Shown here one piece after another: positions 26,401 to 34,493 of a stretch of 34,732 bases of DNA. The first letter of the stretch is position 1. Each line of letters opens with the position of its first letter. The position numbers and the translations under genes were made by a program. The stretch is taken from NCBI RefSeq assembly GCF_008120935.1, contig NZ_RDBO01000089.1, forward strand, positions 22,758 to 57,489. Direction: 5' to 3'. The DNA comes from Streptomyces sp. sk2.1. Its GTDB lineage: Bacteria > Actinomycetota > Actinomycetes > Streptomycetales > Streptomycetaceae. The notes under the pieces are model-generated. The model saw nothing but the letters and a program-made list of their open reading frames with translations, made no database searches and was not told the origin of the DNA.

Positions 26401-29400
26401 CTCCGACGCGATCTCGACGTTCACCTTCATCGAGGAACTCCTCGCGGTGTACGAAGGGCTGCGCCAGGGGCAGGCACCCTCGCTGCCGCCCGTCACCGCG
26501 CGCTACCTCGACTTCCTCAACGCCCAGAACCGCTTCCTGGCCGGGCCCGCGGCACCGCGCATGCTCGACTACTGGCGCTCCCACCTGCCGGCCCAGGTAC
26601 CGACCCTGGAACTGCCCGTCGACAAACCCCGGCCCGCCGTGCAGACGCACAACGGGGCGTCGGAGTTCTTCGTCCTGGACACCGGTCTCAGCGCCCGGGT
26701 GCACGACCTGGCCCGCGAGCACGACGTGACCCCGTTCATGGTGCTGCTGAGCGCCTACTACCTGCTGCTGCAACGCTACTCGGGCCAGGACCAGGTCATC
26801 GTGGGCAGCCCGGTGACCGGCCGGACCGAGCAGGACTTCGCCTCCGTCTACGGCTACTTCGTCAACCCGCTCCCGCTGCACGCGGACCTGTCCGGCGACC
26901 CGACGACCGCCCAACTGCTGCAACAGGTGCGGACCACCGTGCTGGGCGGACTGGACAACCAGGAGTACCCGTTCGTCCTGCTGGTGGACGAGCTCGGACT
27001 CCAGCACGACCCGAGCCGCTCCGCGGTCTTCCAGGCGATGTTCATCCTGCTCACCCACAAGGTCGCCACCGAGAAGTACGGCTACCGGCTCCAGTACATC
27101 GAACTCCCCGAAGAGGAAGGGCAGTTCGACGTCACGCTCTCCGTCTACGAGGACGAGGCGGAACACCGCTTCCACTGCGTGCTGAAGTACAACACCGACC
27201 TGTTCCTGCCCGAGACCATGCGGCGGATGGCGGCGCACTACACCACCCTGCTCGACAGCATGACCACGGCACCCGCCGACCGTCCCACCAGCCGGCTGGA
27301 GATGCTCGAATCCCGGGAGCGCGAGCTGCTGGTCGGCGAATGGAGCGGCGCCCGGAACGCCGCGGCACGACAGCCGGGGACGGACCGCCCGCGCCCGGTG
27401 CACCGGCTGTTCGGCGAGGTCGCCGCCCGCCGCCCGGACGCCGTCGCCCTCACCGTCCCGACCCGCCACGGTGCGCCCCACCGGATGCGGTACGCGGAAC
27501 TGGACCGCAGGTCCGGGGAGCTGGCCCGCCGGCTGAGGGGACTCGGCGCGGGCAGCGGCTCCGTGGTGGCGCTCTGCCTGGAGAAGTCGCCGGACCTCGT
27601 CGTCGCCCTGCTCGCGGTGCTCAAGACCGGTGCCGCGTACCTCCCGGTCCCGCCCGACCACCCGGCCGACCGCGTGGCCCACACGGTACGCAGTGCGGAC
27701 GTCGCCCTCGTCGTCGTCGAGGACGACACCTGCCGGAACCGGATGGCGGGGCTCCCGGCCCGGACCCTGACACTGCGGGAACTGCACGAGGCGCCCCTCG
27801 GGGAGGACGGGCCGAGAACCACGCGGCCCGCCGACGACGAGGCGAGCCTCGACACGCCCGCGTACATCATCAACACCTCCGGCTCGACCGGCCTCCCCAA
27901 GGCCGTGCAGGTGAGCCACCGGAGCCTCGCCTCGGCCTACTGGGCCTGGCACCAGGAGTACCGGCTGGACCACGACGCGCGGGTGCACCTCCAGATGGCC
28001 GCCCCGTCCTTCGACGTCTTCACCGGTGACGTGGTGCGCGCGCTGTGCTCGGGCGGCAGCCTGGTCCTGGTCGACCGGGACCTGCTCTTCGACACCGAGC
28101 GCCTGTACACCACCATGCGCGAGGAACGCGTCGACTGCGCCGAGTTCGTGCCCGCCGTCGTGCGCGGCCTCATGGACCACTGCGAACGCGAGGGACGACG
28201 GCTGGACTTCATGCGCCTGCTGATCGTCGGCTCCGACGTGTGGAAGGCGGGGGAGTACCGGCGGCTGCGCGCACTGTGCGGACCGGACACCCGGCTGCTC
28301 AACTCCTACGGGGTCACCGAGGCCACCATCGACAGCGCCTTCTTCGAAGGCCCCCTCGACGGCCTGGAACCCGGACGGACGGTGCCCGTCGGGCGGCCCC
28401 TGGGCAACAGCACGCTGCACGTGCTCGACCGCCACGGCGAACCCGTACCGCCCGGAGTGCCCGGCGAACTGTGGATCGGCGGCGACGGCGTCGCCCTCGG
28501 CTACGCCGGCGACCCGGAACTGACCGCCGACCGCTTCGTCACCCGCACCCTGAGCCGCGAACCCGGCGCAGGCCCCGAACGCCTCTACCGCAGCGGCGAC
28601 GCGGCCCGCTGGGACGCCGAGGGCCGGATCCACCTGCTCGGACGCATCGACGGCCAGGTGAAGCTCCGCGGCCACCGGATCGAGATCGGCGAGATCGAGG
28701 CACACCTCGCCCAATGGCCCGCACTGGCCGGCGCGGTCGTCACGGTGCGCCCCGACGCCCGGGGCGAGGAAATGCTCTGCGCCTACTGCGTACCGGCACC
28801 GGGCACGGAACTGGACCGGCGCGCGCTGCGCCGGCACCTCGCCGACCTGCTGCCCGCCCACATGGTTCCCGCGCACTTCACCGCCCTGCCGCGGCTGCCG
28901 CTGACCGCCAACGGAAAGGTCGACCTCGCCGCCCTGCCCGAACCCCGGCCCGACGCCGACGACGAACCCGAGGAGACGCTCCGCACACCGTTCGAAGTGA
29001 GCATGGCCCGGCACTGGAAGGAAATGCTCGGCCTGGAACGGGTCGGCCTGGCACACGAGTTCTTCGAGGTCGGGGGCAGCTCGATCAAACTGATCGAGCT
29101 CATCCACCGGCTGCGCAAGGAATTCGGCGTCGGCATCCCCGTCAGCCTGCTGTACCGGGTCACCACCCTGCACGGCATGGCCGCGACCGTGGAACGCCTC
29201 GCCACCGGAGGGGACTTCGACGACCTGCCCTGCCTGAGCTTCAACAGCGACCGGGAATCCGCCGTGTTCTGCTTCCCACCCGCGGGCGGCCACGGCCTGG
29301 TCTACCGGGAGTTCGCCCACCGGCTCCCCGAGTACCGGCTCATCGCCTTCAACTACGTCCCCGGCGCGGACAAGGTGGTCCGCTACGCCGACCTCGTCGA

Positions 29401-29911
29401 GTCCCACCGGCCCGAGGGCAAGTGCGTGCTGCTCGGCTACTCGCTCGGCGGGAACCTCGCCTTCGAGGTGGCCAAGGAACTCGAGGGCCGCGGACGCGAG
29501 GTCGCCCACGTGATCGTGCTGGACTCGTACCGCATCCTCGAACCCTACGAGCCCGGTCACGAACACATCGAGCTCTTCGAGGCCGAACTCGCCGACCACC
29601 TGCGCAAACACACCGGGTCGGACGCCGTTGCCCGCGAGACCCTCGACCACGCCGCGGAATACCTGGCCTTCTGCGGCCGCACACCGAACCTCGGCGAGGT
29701 GGCCGCGACCGTCAGCGTCGTCACGGACGAGGAGAAGACGGAACTCTACGCCGCCGGCGCGCGCGGCACCTGGCACGGCAGCTCGACCACGGCGACGGCC
29801 GTGCTGCGCGGTTCGGGCATCCACGCGGACATGCTCGACCCCAAGCACGTGACCCGCAACGCCGAGCTGGTGCGCGGCATCATCCGGGAGGGCGCGAGCG
29901 ATGTCCGTTGA
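20489..29911 (+). CDS. ftdB: Iterative PKS-NRPS hybrid, tetramate macrolactam synthase
   Basis: This 3140-residue megasynthase has domains in the order KS (13-435; C184, H319, H359), AT (540-860; S636 in GHSTG), DH (900-1190; H934, D1099), KR with structural half (1190-1700; S1601, Y1614), ACP (S1775 in GLDSL), C (H1968-HIVSD1973), A (2310-2810; TSGSTG at 2463), PCP (S2865) and TE (S2985 in GYSLGG). There is no ER or methyltransferase. This single-module KS-AT-DH-KR-ACP-C-A-PCP-TE layout and length are those of PTM synthases. In that family it iteratively makes two polyene chains, joins both to the two amines of ornithine, and the TE releases a tetramic acid. The A-domain pocket read against GrsA is DVGEIGSID(K), the ornithine code. 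The TTG start has GAGGAG 7 bases upstream. It overlaps the next gene by 11 bases. Confidence 0.95.
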   Translation: MPDVNSASVSDKVAIIGMGCRLPGGASDPRTYWQNLMEGKDCITATPPNRYDVGTLGSRHKEKPGRLIGGRGGYIDGFDEFDPAFFGISPREADHMDPQQRKLLEVAWEALEDGGQRPAELAGSNTAVFVGAFTLDYKILQFSDLGFSSLASHTATGTMMTMVSNRLSYCFDFRGPSLSIDTACSSSLVAVHLACQSLNKRETDLALAGGVLLHMAPQYTIAETKGGFLSPDGRSRAFDAAANGYVRAEGVGIVALKRLDDALRDGDPIHAVILGAGVNQDGRTNGITVPNADAQVSLIRRVCGEAGITPGDLQYVEAHGTSTPVGDPIEANALSRALAEGRRPDAACYVGSVKANIGHTESAAGIAGLIKTVLCLKHRLIPPHINLDRVNPAIDQATSPYRIPVEPTRWPEHEGPARAGVNSFGFGGTNAHVVLEEAPVRDARAGEPDARAWNILPLTARTPEALPDVAAGIRRELAGENGTEVSLSDLGHTLARRRQHLESRLSVVYSSRAELDERLAAFLDGEPGPGITHGRRLDAEQHGLVWVFTGMGPQWWGMGRQLLEGDEVFRDTVARCDRIIRSIAGWSLIEEMNADESGSRMGETWLAQPANFAVQVGLAAMWRHYGVRPDAVVGHSTGEAAAFYEAGVYTLEDAVRIVLHRSRLQQKLTGTGTMLAVSLPEAEAQRRVAAYGDRVSVAAVNSPSAVTLAGDRDALAELAGELEAEQVFAKFLTVQVPYHSAGMESIKDELLASLDGITPRAATVPVYLTGQEGTAHGTELDADYWWKNVRDRVRFRAAVDRLADDGYGLFLEIGPHPVLAHSIRECLENRGATVRTLPSIRRQENEPERFATSLAELHNLGVPIAWDTLHPAGRPVTLPRYPWRRDRYWTEPAPVAQVRLGRADHPLLGRRTTDTEPTWHATLDTERLPYLDDHRIQSMVVFPAAGYLEMATQAVRSLTGGTHAVLTDIEFRKALFLPEGEDRDVRLTLSSQNAAFTIASAGQDENDRAVHAGGVVRSGQPRPAGPPADTEALRARALRRLTGEDCYTALAALGYHYGPAFRAIEEVWIGSGEVLARLRPPAAIGDDAAGHHIHPVLLDACFQSLLATRLADDGAGETAGGPPAGIRLPLSIDEMCLAPVGDRPIWVHATVTREDADELVGDMTVHTDDGEPLGTIRGFRAADVEKASTAVGLGTIDSWLAETVWIDRPFASDGNADPAGSEEVSTDGDWLVFADDGGVGDALSALLAERGERCRLVRPGDAYRKGDDGREFTVAPDSAADLERLFTDLDDGEEGATPVGTVVHLWNLDLPHLDDTTPQDLVRHSGTGAYSLIALARTLLRRGATGRLHIVTRGAQPVEPGETAEPLGAPAWGVGRVLRHQELTSHPGKLIDLDPGARGEDGHRAEARALLRELLSDDEEEIALRGANRLTSRIRQAEGLTHPLPLRLRTDANYLVTGAFGALGRLLCRTLVRRGARSLILIGRTALPERSAWRDLDPTGAPGRAAAFVRELEALGARVVLAPLDITDETAFTSWLETHRSTDPLPVRGVFHLAGQVRDTLVPDMDRQTFADAHDPKAVGAYLLHRHLRDEPLDHFVLFSSIASLLTTAGQTNYAAGNAFLDALAQHRRALGLPGLSLDWGPWATGMIEELGLVGHYLHSRGMSSLAPDVGMAVLERVIGQDRPQLLVATVVDWPVFLAWYATPPALVAELARTAPAGKADGAGEGILDLFRAADGAERLALVAGRFTALTASVLRTGPERIDPQAGLNALGLDSLLAMELRARLSSELGVAPPVVALLSGTPVGELIQQLHDGLAEAVAHEAGGDGAGEVEVFEDERRHPLTQNQKALWFLRQLNPDGYAYNIGGAVEVRVELDPDLMFEAVRCMVIRHPALRTNFLTVDGVPLQQVSSDTEPDVALFDVQDQEWEDIHSTIVAEYRRPYDLEHDRLFRFRLFKRGHDRWVIMKAVHHIVSDAISTFTFIEELLAVYEGLRQGQAPSLPPVTARYLDFLNAQNRFLAGPAAPRMLDYWRSHLPAQVPTLELPVDKPRPAVQTHNGASEFFVLDTGLSARVHDLAREHDVTPFMVLLSAYYLLLQRYSGQDQVIVGSPVTGRTEQDFASVYGYFVNPLPLHADLSGDPTTAQLLQQVRTTVLGGLDNQEYPFVLLVDELGLQHDPSRSAVFQAMFILLTHKVATEKYGYRLQYIELPEEEGQFDVTLSVYEDEAEHRFHCVLKYNTDLFLPETMRRMAAHYTTLLDSMTTAPADRPTSRLEMLESRERELLVGEWSGARNAAARQPGTDRPRPVHRLFGEVAARRPDAVALTVPTRHGAPHRMRYAELDRRSGELARRLRGLGAGSGSVVALCLEKSPDLVVALLAVLKTGAAYLPVPPDHPADRVAHTVRSADVALVVVEDDTCRNRMAGLPARTLTLRELHEAPLGEDGPRTTRPADDEASLDTPAYIINTSGSTGLPKAVQVSHRSLASAYWAWHQEYRLDHDARVHLQMAAPSFDVFTGDVVRALCSGGSLVLVDRDLLFDTERLYTTMREERVDCAEFVPAVVRGLMDHCEREGRRLDFMRLLIVGSDVWKAGEYRRLRALCGPDTRLLNSYGVTEATIDSAFFEGPLDGLEPGRTVPVGRPLGNSTLHVLDRHGEPVPPGVPGELWIGGDGVALGYAGDPELTADRFVTRTLSREPGAGPERLYRSGDAARWDAEGRIHLLGRIDGQVKLRGHRIEIGEIEAHLAQWPALAGAVVTVRPDARGEEMLCAYCVPAPGTELDRRALRRHLADLLPAHMVPAHFTALPRLPLTANGKVDLAALPEPRPDADDEPEETLRTPFEVSMARHWKEMLGLERVGLAHEFFEVGGSSIKLIELIHRLRKEFGVGIPVSLLYRVTTLHGMAATVERLATGGDFDDLPCLSFNSDRESAVFCFPPAGGHGLVYREFAHRLPEYRLIAFNYVPGADKVVRYADLVESHRPEGKCVLLGYSLGGNLAFEVAKELEGRGREVAHVIVLDSYRILEPYEPGHEHIELFEAELADHLRKHTGSDAVARETLDHAAEYLAFCGRTPNLGEVAATVSVVTDEEKTELYAAGARGTWHGSSTTATAVLRGSGIHADMLDPKHVTRNAELVRGIIREGASDVR

Positions 29912-31583
29912 GACGGCCGACCCGTGGAGCACCCGGGAAGGGGGGAAGGACGGCAGCCCCCGCGTCATCGTGATCGGCGCGGGCGTCGCCGGGATGTCCA
30001 CCGGGTGCTACGCGCAGATGAACGGGATGCGGTCCCGCATCTTCGAGAAACACGTGCTGCCCGGCGGCTGCTGCACGGCCTGGTCGCGCGACGGGTACAT
30101 CTTCGACTACTGCATCGAATGGCTGATCGGCACCGCCGCCGGCAACGAGGCCAACCAGGTGTGGCGTGAACTGGGGGCGCTCGACGGCAAGAGCATCACC
30201 AACTTCGAGATGTTCAACCGGGTCGTCGACGAGACCGGGCGGGAGGTGGTCTTCTACAACGACCCGGACCGCCTGGAACGGCACCTGCTCGAACTCTCGC
30301 CCGCCGACGCCCGGCCGATCCGCTCGTTCTGCCGCGACCTGCGCCGGTTCCTCGACATCGAGCTGTACCCGTTCCTGACCGCCCCCGCACTGCGCACCGT
30401 GCGCGAGCGGGCGTCGATGCTGCGCACCGTCCTTCCCGCCTTCCGCCTGTTCTGGCGCACGGCCGCGACGCCGATGCACGAATTCGCCGACCGCTTCCAG
30501 GACCCGCTGCTGCGCCGGGCGTTCCGCAACATCTTCTTCCAGGACCCCGAGGGCTTTCCCCTCCTGCCGTACCTGTTCAACATGGCCGGCGCCCACCACG
30601 ACAACGCCGGTTTCCCGCAAGGGGGTTCACTCGGCCTGGCCCGGTCGATCGAAGAACGCTACACCGGGCTCGGCGGGGAGATCAGCTACCGGGCACGGGT
30701 CGAACGGATCCTGGTCGAGGACGGGCGCGCCGTCGGGATCGAACTGCGCAACGGCAGAAAGTACTACGCCGACCACGTCGTCTCGGCCTGCGACGGCCAC
30801 ACCACGATCCACGGCCTGCTCCAGGGCCGCTACACCGGGCCGCGGATCGACAAGCTGTACAACGAGCTGCTGCACCGCCCCGGCACCCTGTTCCCCGCCG
30901 TGGTCTCGGCCTTCGTCGGCATCAAGGGCGACCTGGGCCCCGACCGCGCCCACAGCACCACCTACCTGCTCCGGCCCGAGGACGCCGCGCGACTGCCCGG
31001 TGCCCTGCAGGGCAGCGTGGTGGTCCAGCTGCGCTCCGACTACTCGGACGGATTCGCCCCGCCCGGAAGATCGGTCGTCCACTGCACCTACTTCAGCGAC
31101 TTCGAGTACTGGAAGGACCTGCGCGCCGCCGACCGCAAGGACTACCGGGCCAAGAAGCGCCAAGTCGCCGAATTCGTGCGGGAGTTCCTGGAACGCCGGA
31201 TGCCGGGCACCGGCGAGCGCATCGAACTGGTCGACATCGCCACCCCGGCGACGACCCGGCGCTACACCGGCAACCACGACGGCTCCATCCTGGCCTGGAA
31301 GGCGTTCTCCGATGCCGACGACATCGCGGCCAAGCTGGTCGGCAAGGACCGCATGCGCCTGCCCGGCCTGCGCGGATTCTCCATGGCGGGCCAGTGGGTC
31401 GGCATGGGCGGCCTGATCCGGGCCGCCTCCACCGGCCGCTTCGTCGTCCAGTACCTCTGCGACGAGCTGGGGCGCGGATTCACGGCGTCCGAGAGCCCGG
31501 GGACCGATCCCTGGCACCCCGGAAAGCTGGGCCGGCTGCCCCAGCTCGACAAATGGTCCGCACGCGGGGACATCCACACATGA
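29901..31583 (+). CDS. ftdC: Phytoene-dehydrogenase-like FAD oxidoreductase (first copy)
   Basis: This 560-residue flavoenzyme is of the phytoene desaturase/carotenoid isomerase family. The FAD dinucleotide motif VIVIGAGVAGMSTGCYAQMNG starts near residue 22, followed by the family hallmark LPGGCCTAW. A C-terminal FAD-binding stretch GFSMAGQWVGMGGLIRAASTGR closes it. In PTM clusters these enzymes reductively cyclise the polyene tetramate to form five-membered rings. The ATG at 29901 lies inside the end of the synthase gene, so translation is coupled. It is paralogous to the next gene along its whole length. Which copy forms which ring cannot be read from sequence alone. Confidence 0.9.
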   Translation: MSVETADPWSTREGGKDGSPRVIVIGAGVAGMSTGCYAQMNGMRSRIFEKHVLPGGCCTAWSRDGYIFDYCIEWLIGTAAGNEANQVWRELGALDGKSITNFEMFNRVVDETGREVVFYNDPDRLERHLLELSPADARPIRSFCRDLRRFLDIELYPFLTAPALRTVRERASMLRTVLPAFRLFWRTAATPMHEFADRFQDPLLRRAFRNIFFQDPEGFPLLPYLFNMAGAHHDNAGFPQGGSLGLARSIEERYTGLGGEISYRARVERILVEDGRAVGIELRNGRKYYADHVVSACDGHTTIHGLLQGRYTGPRIDKLYNELLHRPGTLFPAVVSAFVGIKGDLGPDRAHSTTYLLRPEDAARLPGALQGSVVVQLRSDYSDGFAPPGRSVVHCTYFSDFEYWKDLRAADRKDYRAKKRQVAEFVREFLERRMPGTGERIELVDIATPATTRRYTGNHDGSILAWKAFSDADDIAAKLVGKDRMRLPGLRGFSMAGQWVGMGGLIRAASTGRFVVQYLCDELGRGFTASESPGTDPWHPGKLGRLPQLDKWSARGDIHT

Positions 31584-31629
31584 GCCGCGCGGGGGACCTT
31601 CGCACATGACCACCGAGGAGAACACACCC

Positions 31630-33354
31630 ATGCCGCGATCCGAACGCGAGTCGATGATCATCATCGGCGCGGGGCTCGGCGGCCTGTCCACCGGCTGCTA
31701 CGCCCGGATGAACGGCTACCGGACCCACGTCCTGGAGATGCACGAACTGCCCGGCGGCTGCTGCACGGCCTGGGACCGCGGCGACTTCACCCTGGACCCC
31801 TGCGTCAGCTGGCTGCTGGGCAGCGGCCCCGGCAACGAGATGCACCAGATCTGGCTGGAGCTCGGCGCGCTGCAGGGCAAGGAGGTGCGGCACTTCGACG
31901 TGTTCAACGTCGTGCGCGGCCGGTGCGGCCGGTCCGTGTACTTCTACTCCGACCCCGACCGGCTCCAGGCCCACCTCACGGAGATCTCGCCCGCCGACGC
32001 CGGCCTCGTCCGCGACTTCTGCAAACAGCTGCGCGCCTTCCGCAGATGCCTCGCCGTCTACCCGTTCCTCAAACCCGTCGGACTGATGCCGCCGCTGGAA
32101 CGCTGGCGCATGCTGGCCTCGTTCATCCCGTACTTCAACGTCGTGCGCAAGACCATCAGCACCCTGATGACCGACTATTCGGCCAGGTTCAAGGACCCCC
32201 TGCTGCGCGAGGCGTTCAACTTCATCCTGTACGAGAAGCACCCGGCCTTCCCCGTACTGCCGTTCCACTTCCAGCTCGCCTCGCACGCCAACCTCTCCGC
32301 CGGCGTCCCCGAGGGCGGATCGCTCGGACTGGCCCGGTCGATCGAGCGGCGCTACCTCGGACTCGGCGGCGAAGTGACGTACAACGCCAAGGTCGAGGAG
32401 GTGCTCGTCGAGGACGACCGGGCCGTGGGGGTACGGCTCAGCGACGGGCGCGAACTGCGCGCCGACATCGTCGTCTCGGCCTGCGACGGACGCACCACGA
32501 TGATGGACCTGCTCAAGGGGCGCTACCTCAACGAGGCGTACCGCCACCTCTACACCCGGACCATCAAACAGCCCGGCATGGTGTTCCCCGGCTACTTCAC
32601 CCTCTTCCTCGGCCTGCGCCGCGACTTCCCCGACGCCGACCCCTGCACCACCTACCTGCTCGACGAGGCGGAAGCCGCCGAACTGACCGGCATCAGGCAC
32701 CCCAGCGTCAACGTCCAGTTCCGCAGCAGGCACTACCCGGAACTCTCCCCGGGCGGAACGAGCATCGCCTACGTCACCTACTTCTGTGACATCGCCCCCT
32801 GGCGCGCCCTGGACGAGGGGCCGGAACAGGTGACCCGGAGCCGCGGCGGACAGGAACTGCACACCCTGCCGGTGCGCCACGGCCGCGGCTACTACGCGGC
32901 CAAGCGCCGCGCCCGCGAGGCACTCGTCGCGTTCCTGGAACGGCAGCACCCCGGCATCACGGACGCGATCGCCGTGCGCGACGTGTCCAGCCCGCTCACC
33001 CAGGTCCGCTACACGGGCAACTACGACGGCACGGTGCTCGGCTGGCAGCCCTTCGTGGAGAGCGGGGAGACGCTGGAGAAACTCATCAAGAAACACGGTC
33101 CCGGCCTGCCGGGACTGCGGAACTTCTACCAGTCCGGCGTATGGGCGACCACGGGCGGCCTGATCCGCGCGGCGGCGGCCGGCCGGCACGTCATGCAGTT
33201 CATCTGCCGGGACGACGGCCGGACGTTCACCGCGTCCGTCGACGAGAGCGGGCCGCCCCCCACCCACCTGGTCGTTCCGGTGGGCCCCCGGCAGGTCGCA
33301 CGGTCCGCCACCGAGGGCCGTCCGGTCCTCGCGGAAAGGAAGGCAACGGGATGA
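31630..33354 (+). CDS. ftdD: Phytoene-dehydrogenase-like FAD oxidoreductase (second copy)
   Basis: This 574-residue paralogue of the preceding gene has FAD motif MIIIGAGLGGLSTGCYARMNG, LPGGCCTAW near residue 46, and a closing YQSGVWATTGGLIRAAAAGR. It carries an extra Pro/Arg-rich tail of about 40 residues after the conserved C-terminus. The ATG at 31630 is chosen because GAGGAG lies 8 bases upstream; an in-frame ATG at 31606 with GGGGGA before it is possible. It stands 46 bases after the first copy and overlaps the ADH gene by 4 bases (ATGA). In PTM pathways a second phytoene-dehydrogenase homologue makes the second carbocycle. Two of them, as here, occur in 5-5-6 type clusters. Confidence 0.9.
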   Translation: MPRSERESMIIIGAGLGGLSTGCYARMNGYRTHVLEMHELPGGCCTAWDRGDFTLDPCVSWLLGSGPGNEMHQIWLELGALQGKEVRHFDVFNVVRGRCGRSVYFYSDPDRLQAHLTEISPADAGLVRDFCKQLRAFRRCLAVYPFLKPVGLMPPLERWRMLASFIPYFNVVRKTISTLMTDYSARFKDPLLREAFNFILYEKHPAFPVLPFHFQLASHANLSAGVPEGGSLGLARSIERRYLGLGGEVTYNAKVEEVLVEDDRAVGVRLSDGRELRADIVVSACDGRTTMMDLLKGRYLNEAYRHLYTRTIKQPGMVFPGYFTLFLGLRRDFPDADPCTTYLLDEAEAAELTGIRHPSVNVQFRSRHYPELSPGGTSIAYVTYFCDIAPWRALDEGPEQVTRSRGGQELHTLPVRHGRGYYAAKRRAREALVAFLERQHPGITDAIAVRDVSSPLTQVRYTGNYDGTVLGWQPFVESGETLEKLIKKHGPGLPGLRNFYQSGVWATTGGLIRAAAAGRHVMQFICRDDGRTFTASVDESGPPPTHLVVPVGPRQVARSATEGRPVLAERKATG

Positions 33355-34406
33355 GGGCCAGGAAATGGGTGGTGCGCGAGCACATCGAGGGCGTCCCCGA
33401 CATCGGACGGGTCTACGGGCAGGTGGAGGAGGAGATCGACACCGAACTCGCCCCCGACGAAATGCTGTTGAAAACCCGCTACGTATCGGTCGACCCCTAC
33501 CTCCAGGGCATCGCGCTGGACACCCCGCTCGGGGCGCACATGGGGGCCGACTCGATCATGGAGGTGCTGGAGGCGGGGCCGCTGGCCGCCCACCGGCCCG
33601 GTGACCTGGTGCAGGGCTTCGGCGGCTGGCGCACCCATCTCGTCAGCAACGGCGCCGCCACGCCCTGGCAGACCGGGACGTTCCCCATGGTCTTCCCGGC
33701 CTACCGCCGCCTGGACCCCGACTGGTTCGACGACGCGCTGCCGCTGCCCACCGCGCTGAGCGTCATGGGCGGCCCCGGAATGACGGCCTGGGGCACCCTC
33801 ACCAAGTTCATGTCGATCCGCCCCGGGGACACCGTCGTGGTCAGCGGCGCCTCCGGCTCCGTCGGTTCACTGGTCGGCCAACTGGCCAAACTGGCCGGCG
33901 CCAGGGTGGTCGGCACCACCTCGACGACGGAGAAGGCGGACTACCTGGAGGAGCTGGGGTTCGACGCGGTCGTCGTCTACCGCCACGGGGACAGCCACGA
34001 CGCGGTGTGCGACGCACTCCTGTGGGCGGCGCCGGACGGGGTCGACAAGTACTTCGACAACCTGGGCGGCACCGTCACCGACGCCGTGTTCTCCATGCTC
34101 AACGTCGGCAGCCAGGTGGCCGTCTGCTGGCAGTGGGCCACCCAGGTGGGCCGGGACTTCATGGGCCCGCGCCTGCTTCCGTACATCATGTTCCCGCGCA
34201 CCCACGTACGAGGGATCTTCTCGCTGGAATGGTTCACCGAACAGAACTGGCGGGCGCTCCACGACGAACTCGGTGGCCTGGTGCGACGGGGCGAGGTGCG
34301 CTGCGGGCACACCCTCCACCGCGGCTTCGACAACATCCCGGACGCCTACCGCAGCCTCTACCAGGACACCGGGGCCAGCCGGGGCAAGGTGCTCGTCGAG
34401 CTCTGA
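33351..34406 (+). CDS. ftdE: MDR-family NADPH alcohol dehydrogenase/reductase
   Basis: This 351-residue medium-chain dehydrogenase/reductase is of the zinc-free branch (leukotriene B4 / 2-alkenal reductase type). The N-terminal domain lacks the zinc-binding Cys/His set. The NADPH motif is VVVSGASGSVGSLVGQLAK, followed by GARVVGTTSTTEKADYL and a YFDNLGG motif. In PTM clusters the ADH homologue (IkaC, FtdE, OX4) closes the six-membered ring by a reductive cyclisation. The ATG at 33351 has GGAAAGGAAGG upstream and overlaps the previous stop. It is complete in the window, but 239 bases of it (34069-34307) reappear in inverted orientation at the window end. Confidence 0.92.
   Translation: MRARKWVVREHIEGVPDIGRVYGQVEEEIDTELAPDEMLLKTRYVSVDPYLQGIALDTPLGAHMGADSIMEVLEAGPLAAHRPGDLVQGFGGWRTHLVSNGAATPWQTGTFPMVFPAYRRLDPDWFDDALPLPTALSVMGGPGMTAWGTLTKFMSIRPGDTVVVSGASGSVGSLVGQLAKLAGARVVGTTSTTEKADYLEELGFDAVVVYRHGDSHDAVCDALLWAAPDGVDKYFDNLGGTVTDAVFSMLNVGSQVAVCWQWATQVGRDFMGPRLLPYIMFPRTHVRGIFSLEWFTEQNWRALHDELGGLVRRGEVRCGHTLHRGFDNIPDAYRSLYQDTGASRGKVLVEL
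34069..34307 (+). repeat. Left arm of a 239-bp perfect inverted repeat (inside the ADH gene)
   Basis: This segment of the ADH gene, from the second base of a glycine codon in the DNLGGTVTD stretch through GEVRCG, is exactly reverse-complemented at 34494-34732. Identity stops abruptly at the inner end, where GGGCAC here faces GGGAGT in the copy. Confidence 0.95.
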
Positions 34407-34493
34407 CCCGGGCCCGGAACCCCTTCCCGTCCACTTCCCGCAGACCGTCGTTCCCGTGCAAGCCAGGAGGTTTCGTGTCCTGCCCCGCCGACT
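34407..34493. other. Short spacer after the ADH gene, no feature recognised
   Basis: These 87 bases lie between the ADH stop codon and the inverted copy of part of the same gene. I see no start of a downstream gene (a P450 gene often follows in PTM clusters) and no convincing terminator. An AGGAGG-like string at 34465-34470 precedes a GTG, but the frame runs straight into the inverted copy. Confidence 0.4.

Noticed and set aside
24728..30001. A 1757-codon open frame on the minus strand opposite the NRPS half
   Set aside because: It is antisense to a synthase with intact catalytic motifs, and its composition (Val/Gly/Asp/Gln/His-rich, no recognisable domain) is the expected shadow of GC-biased codons.
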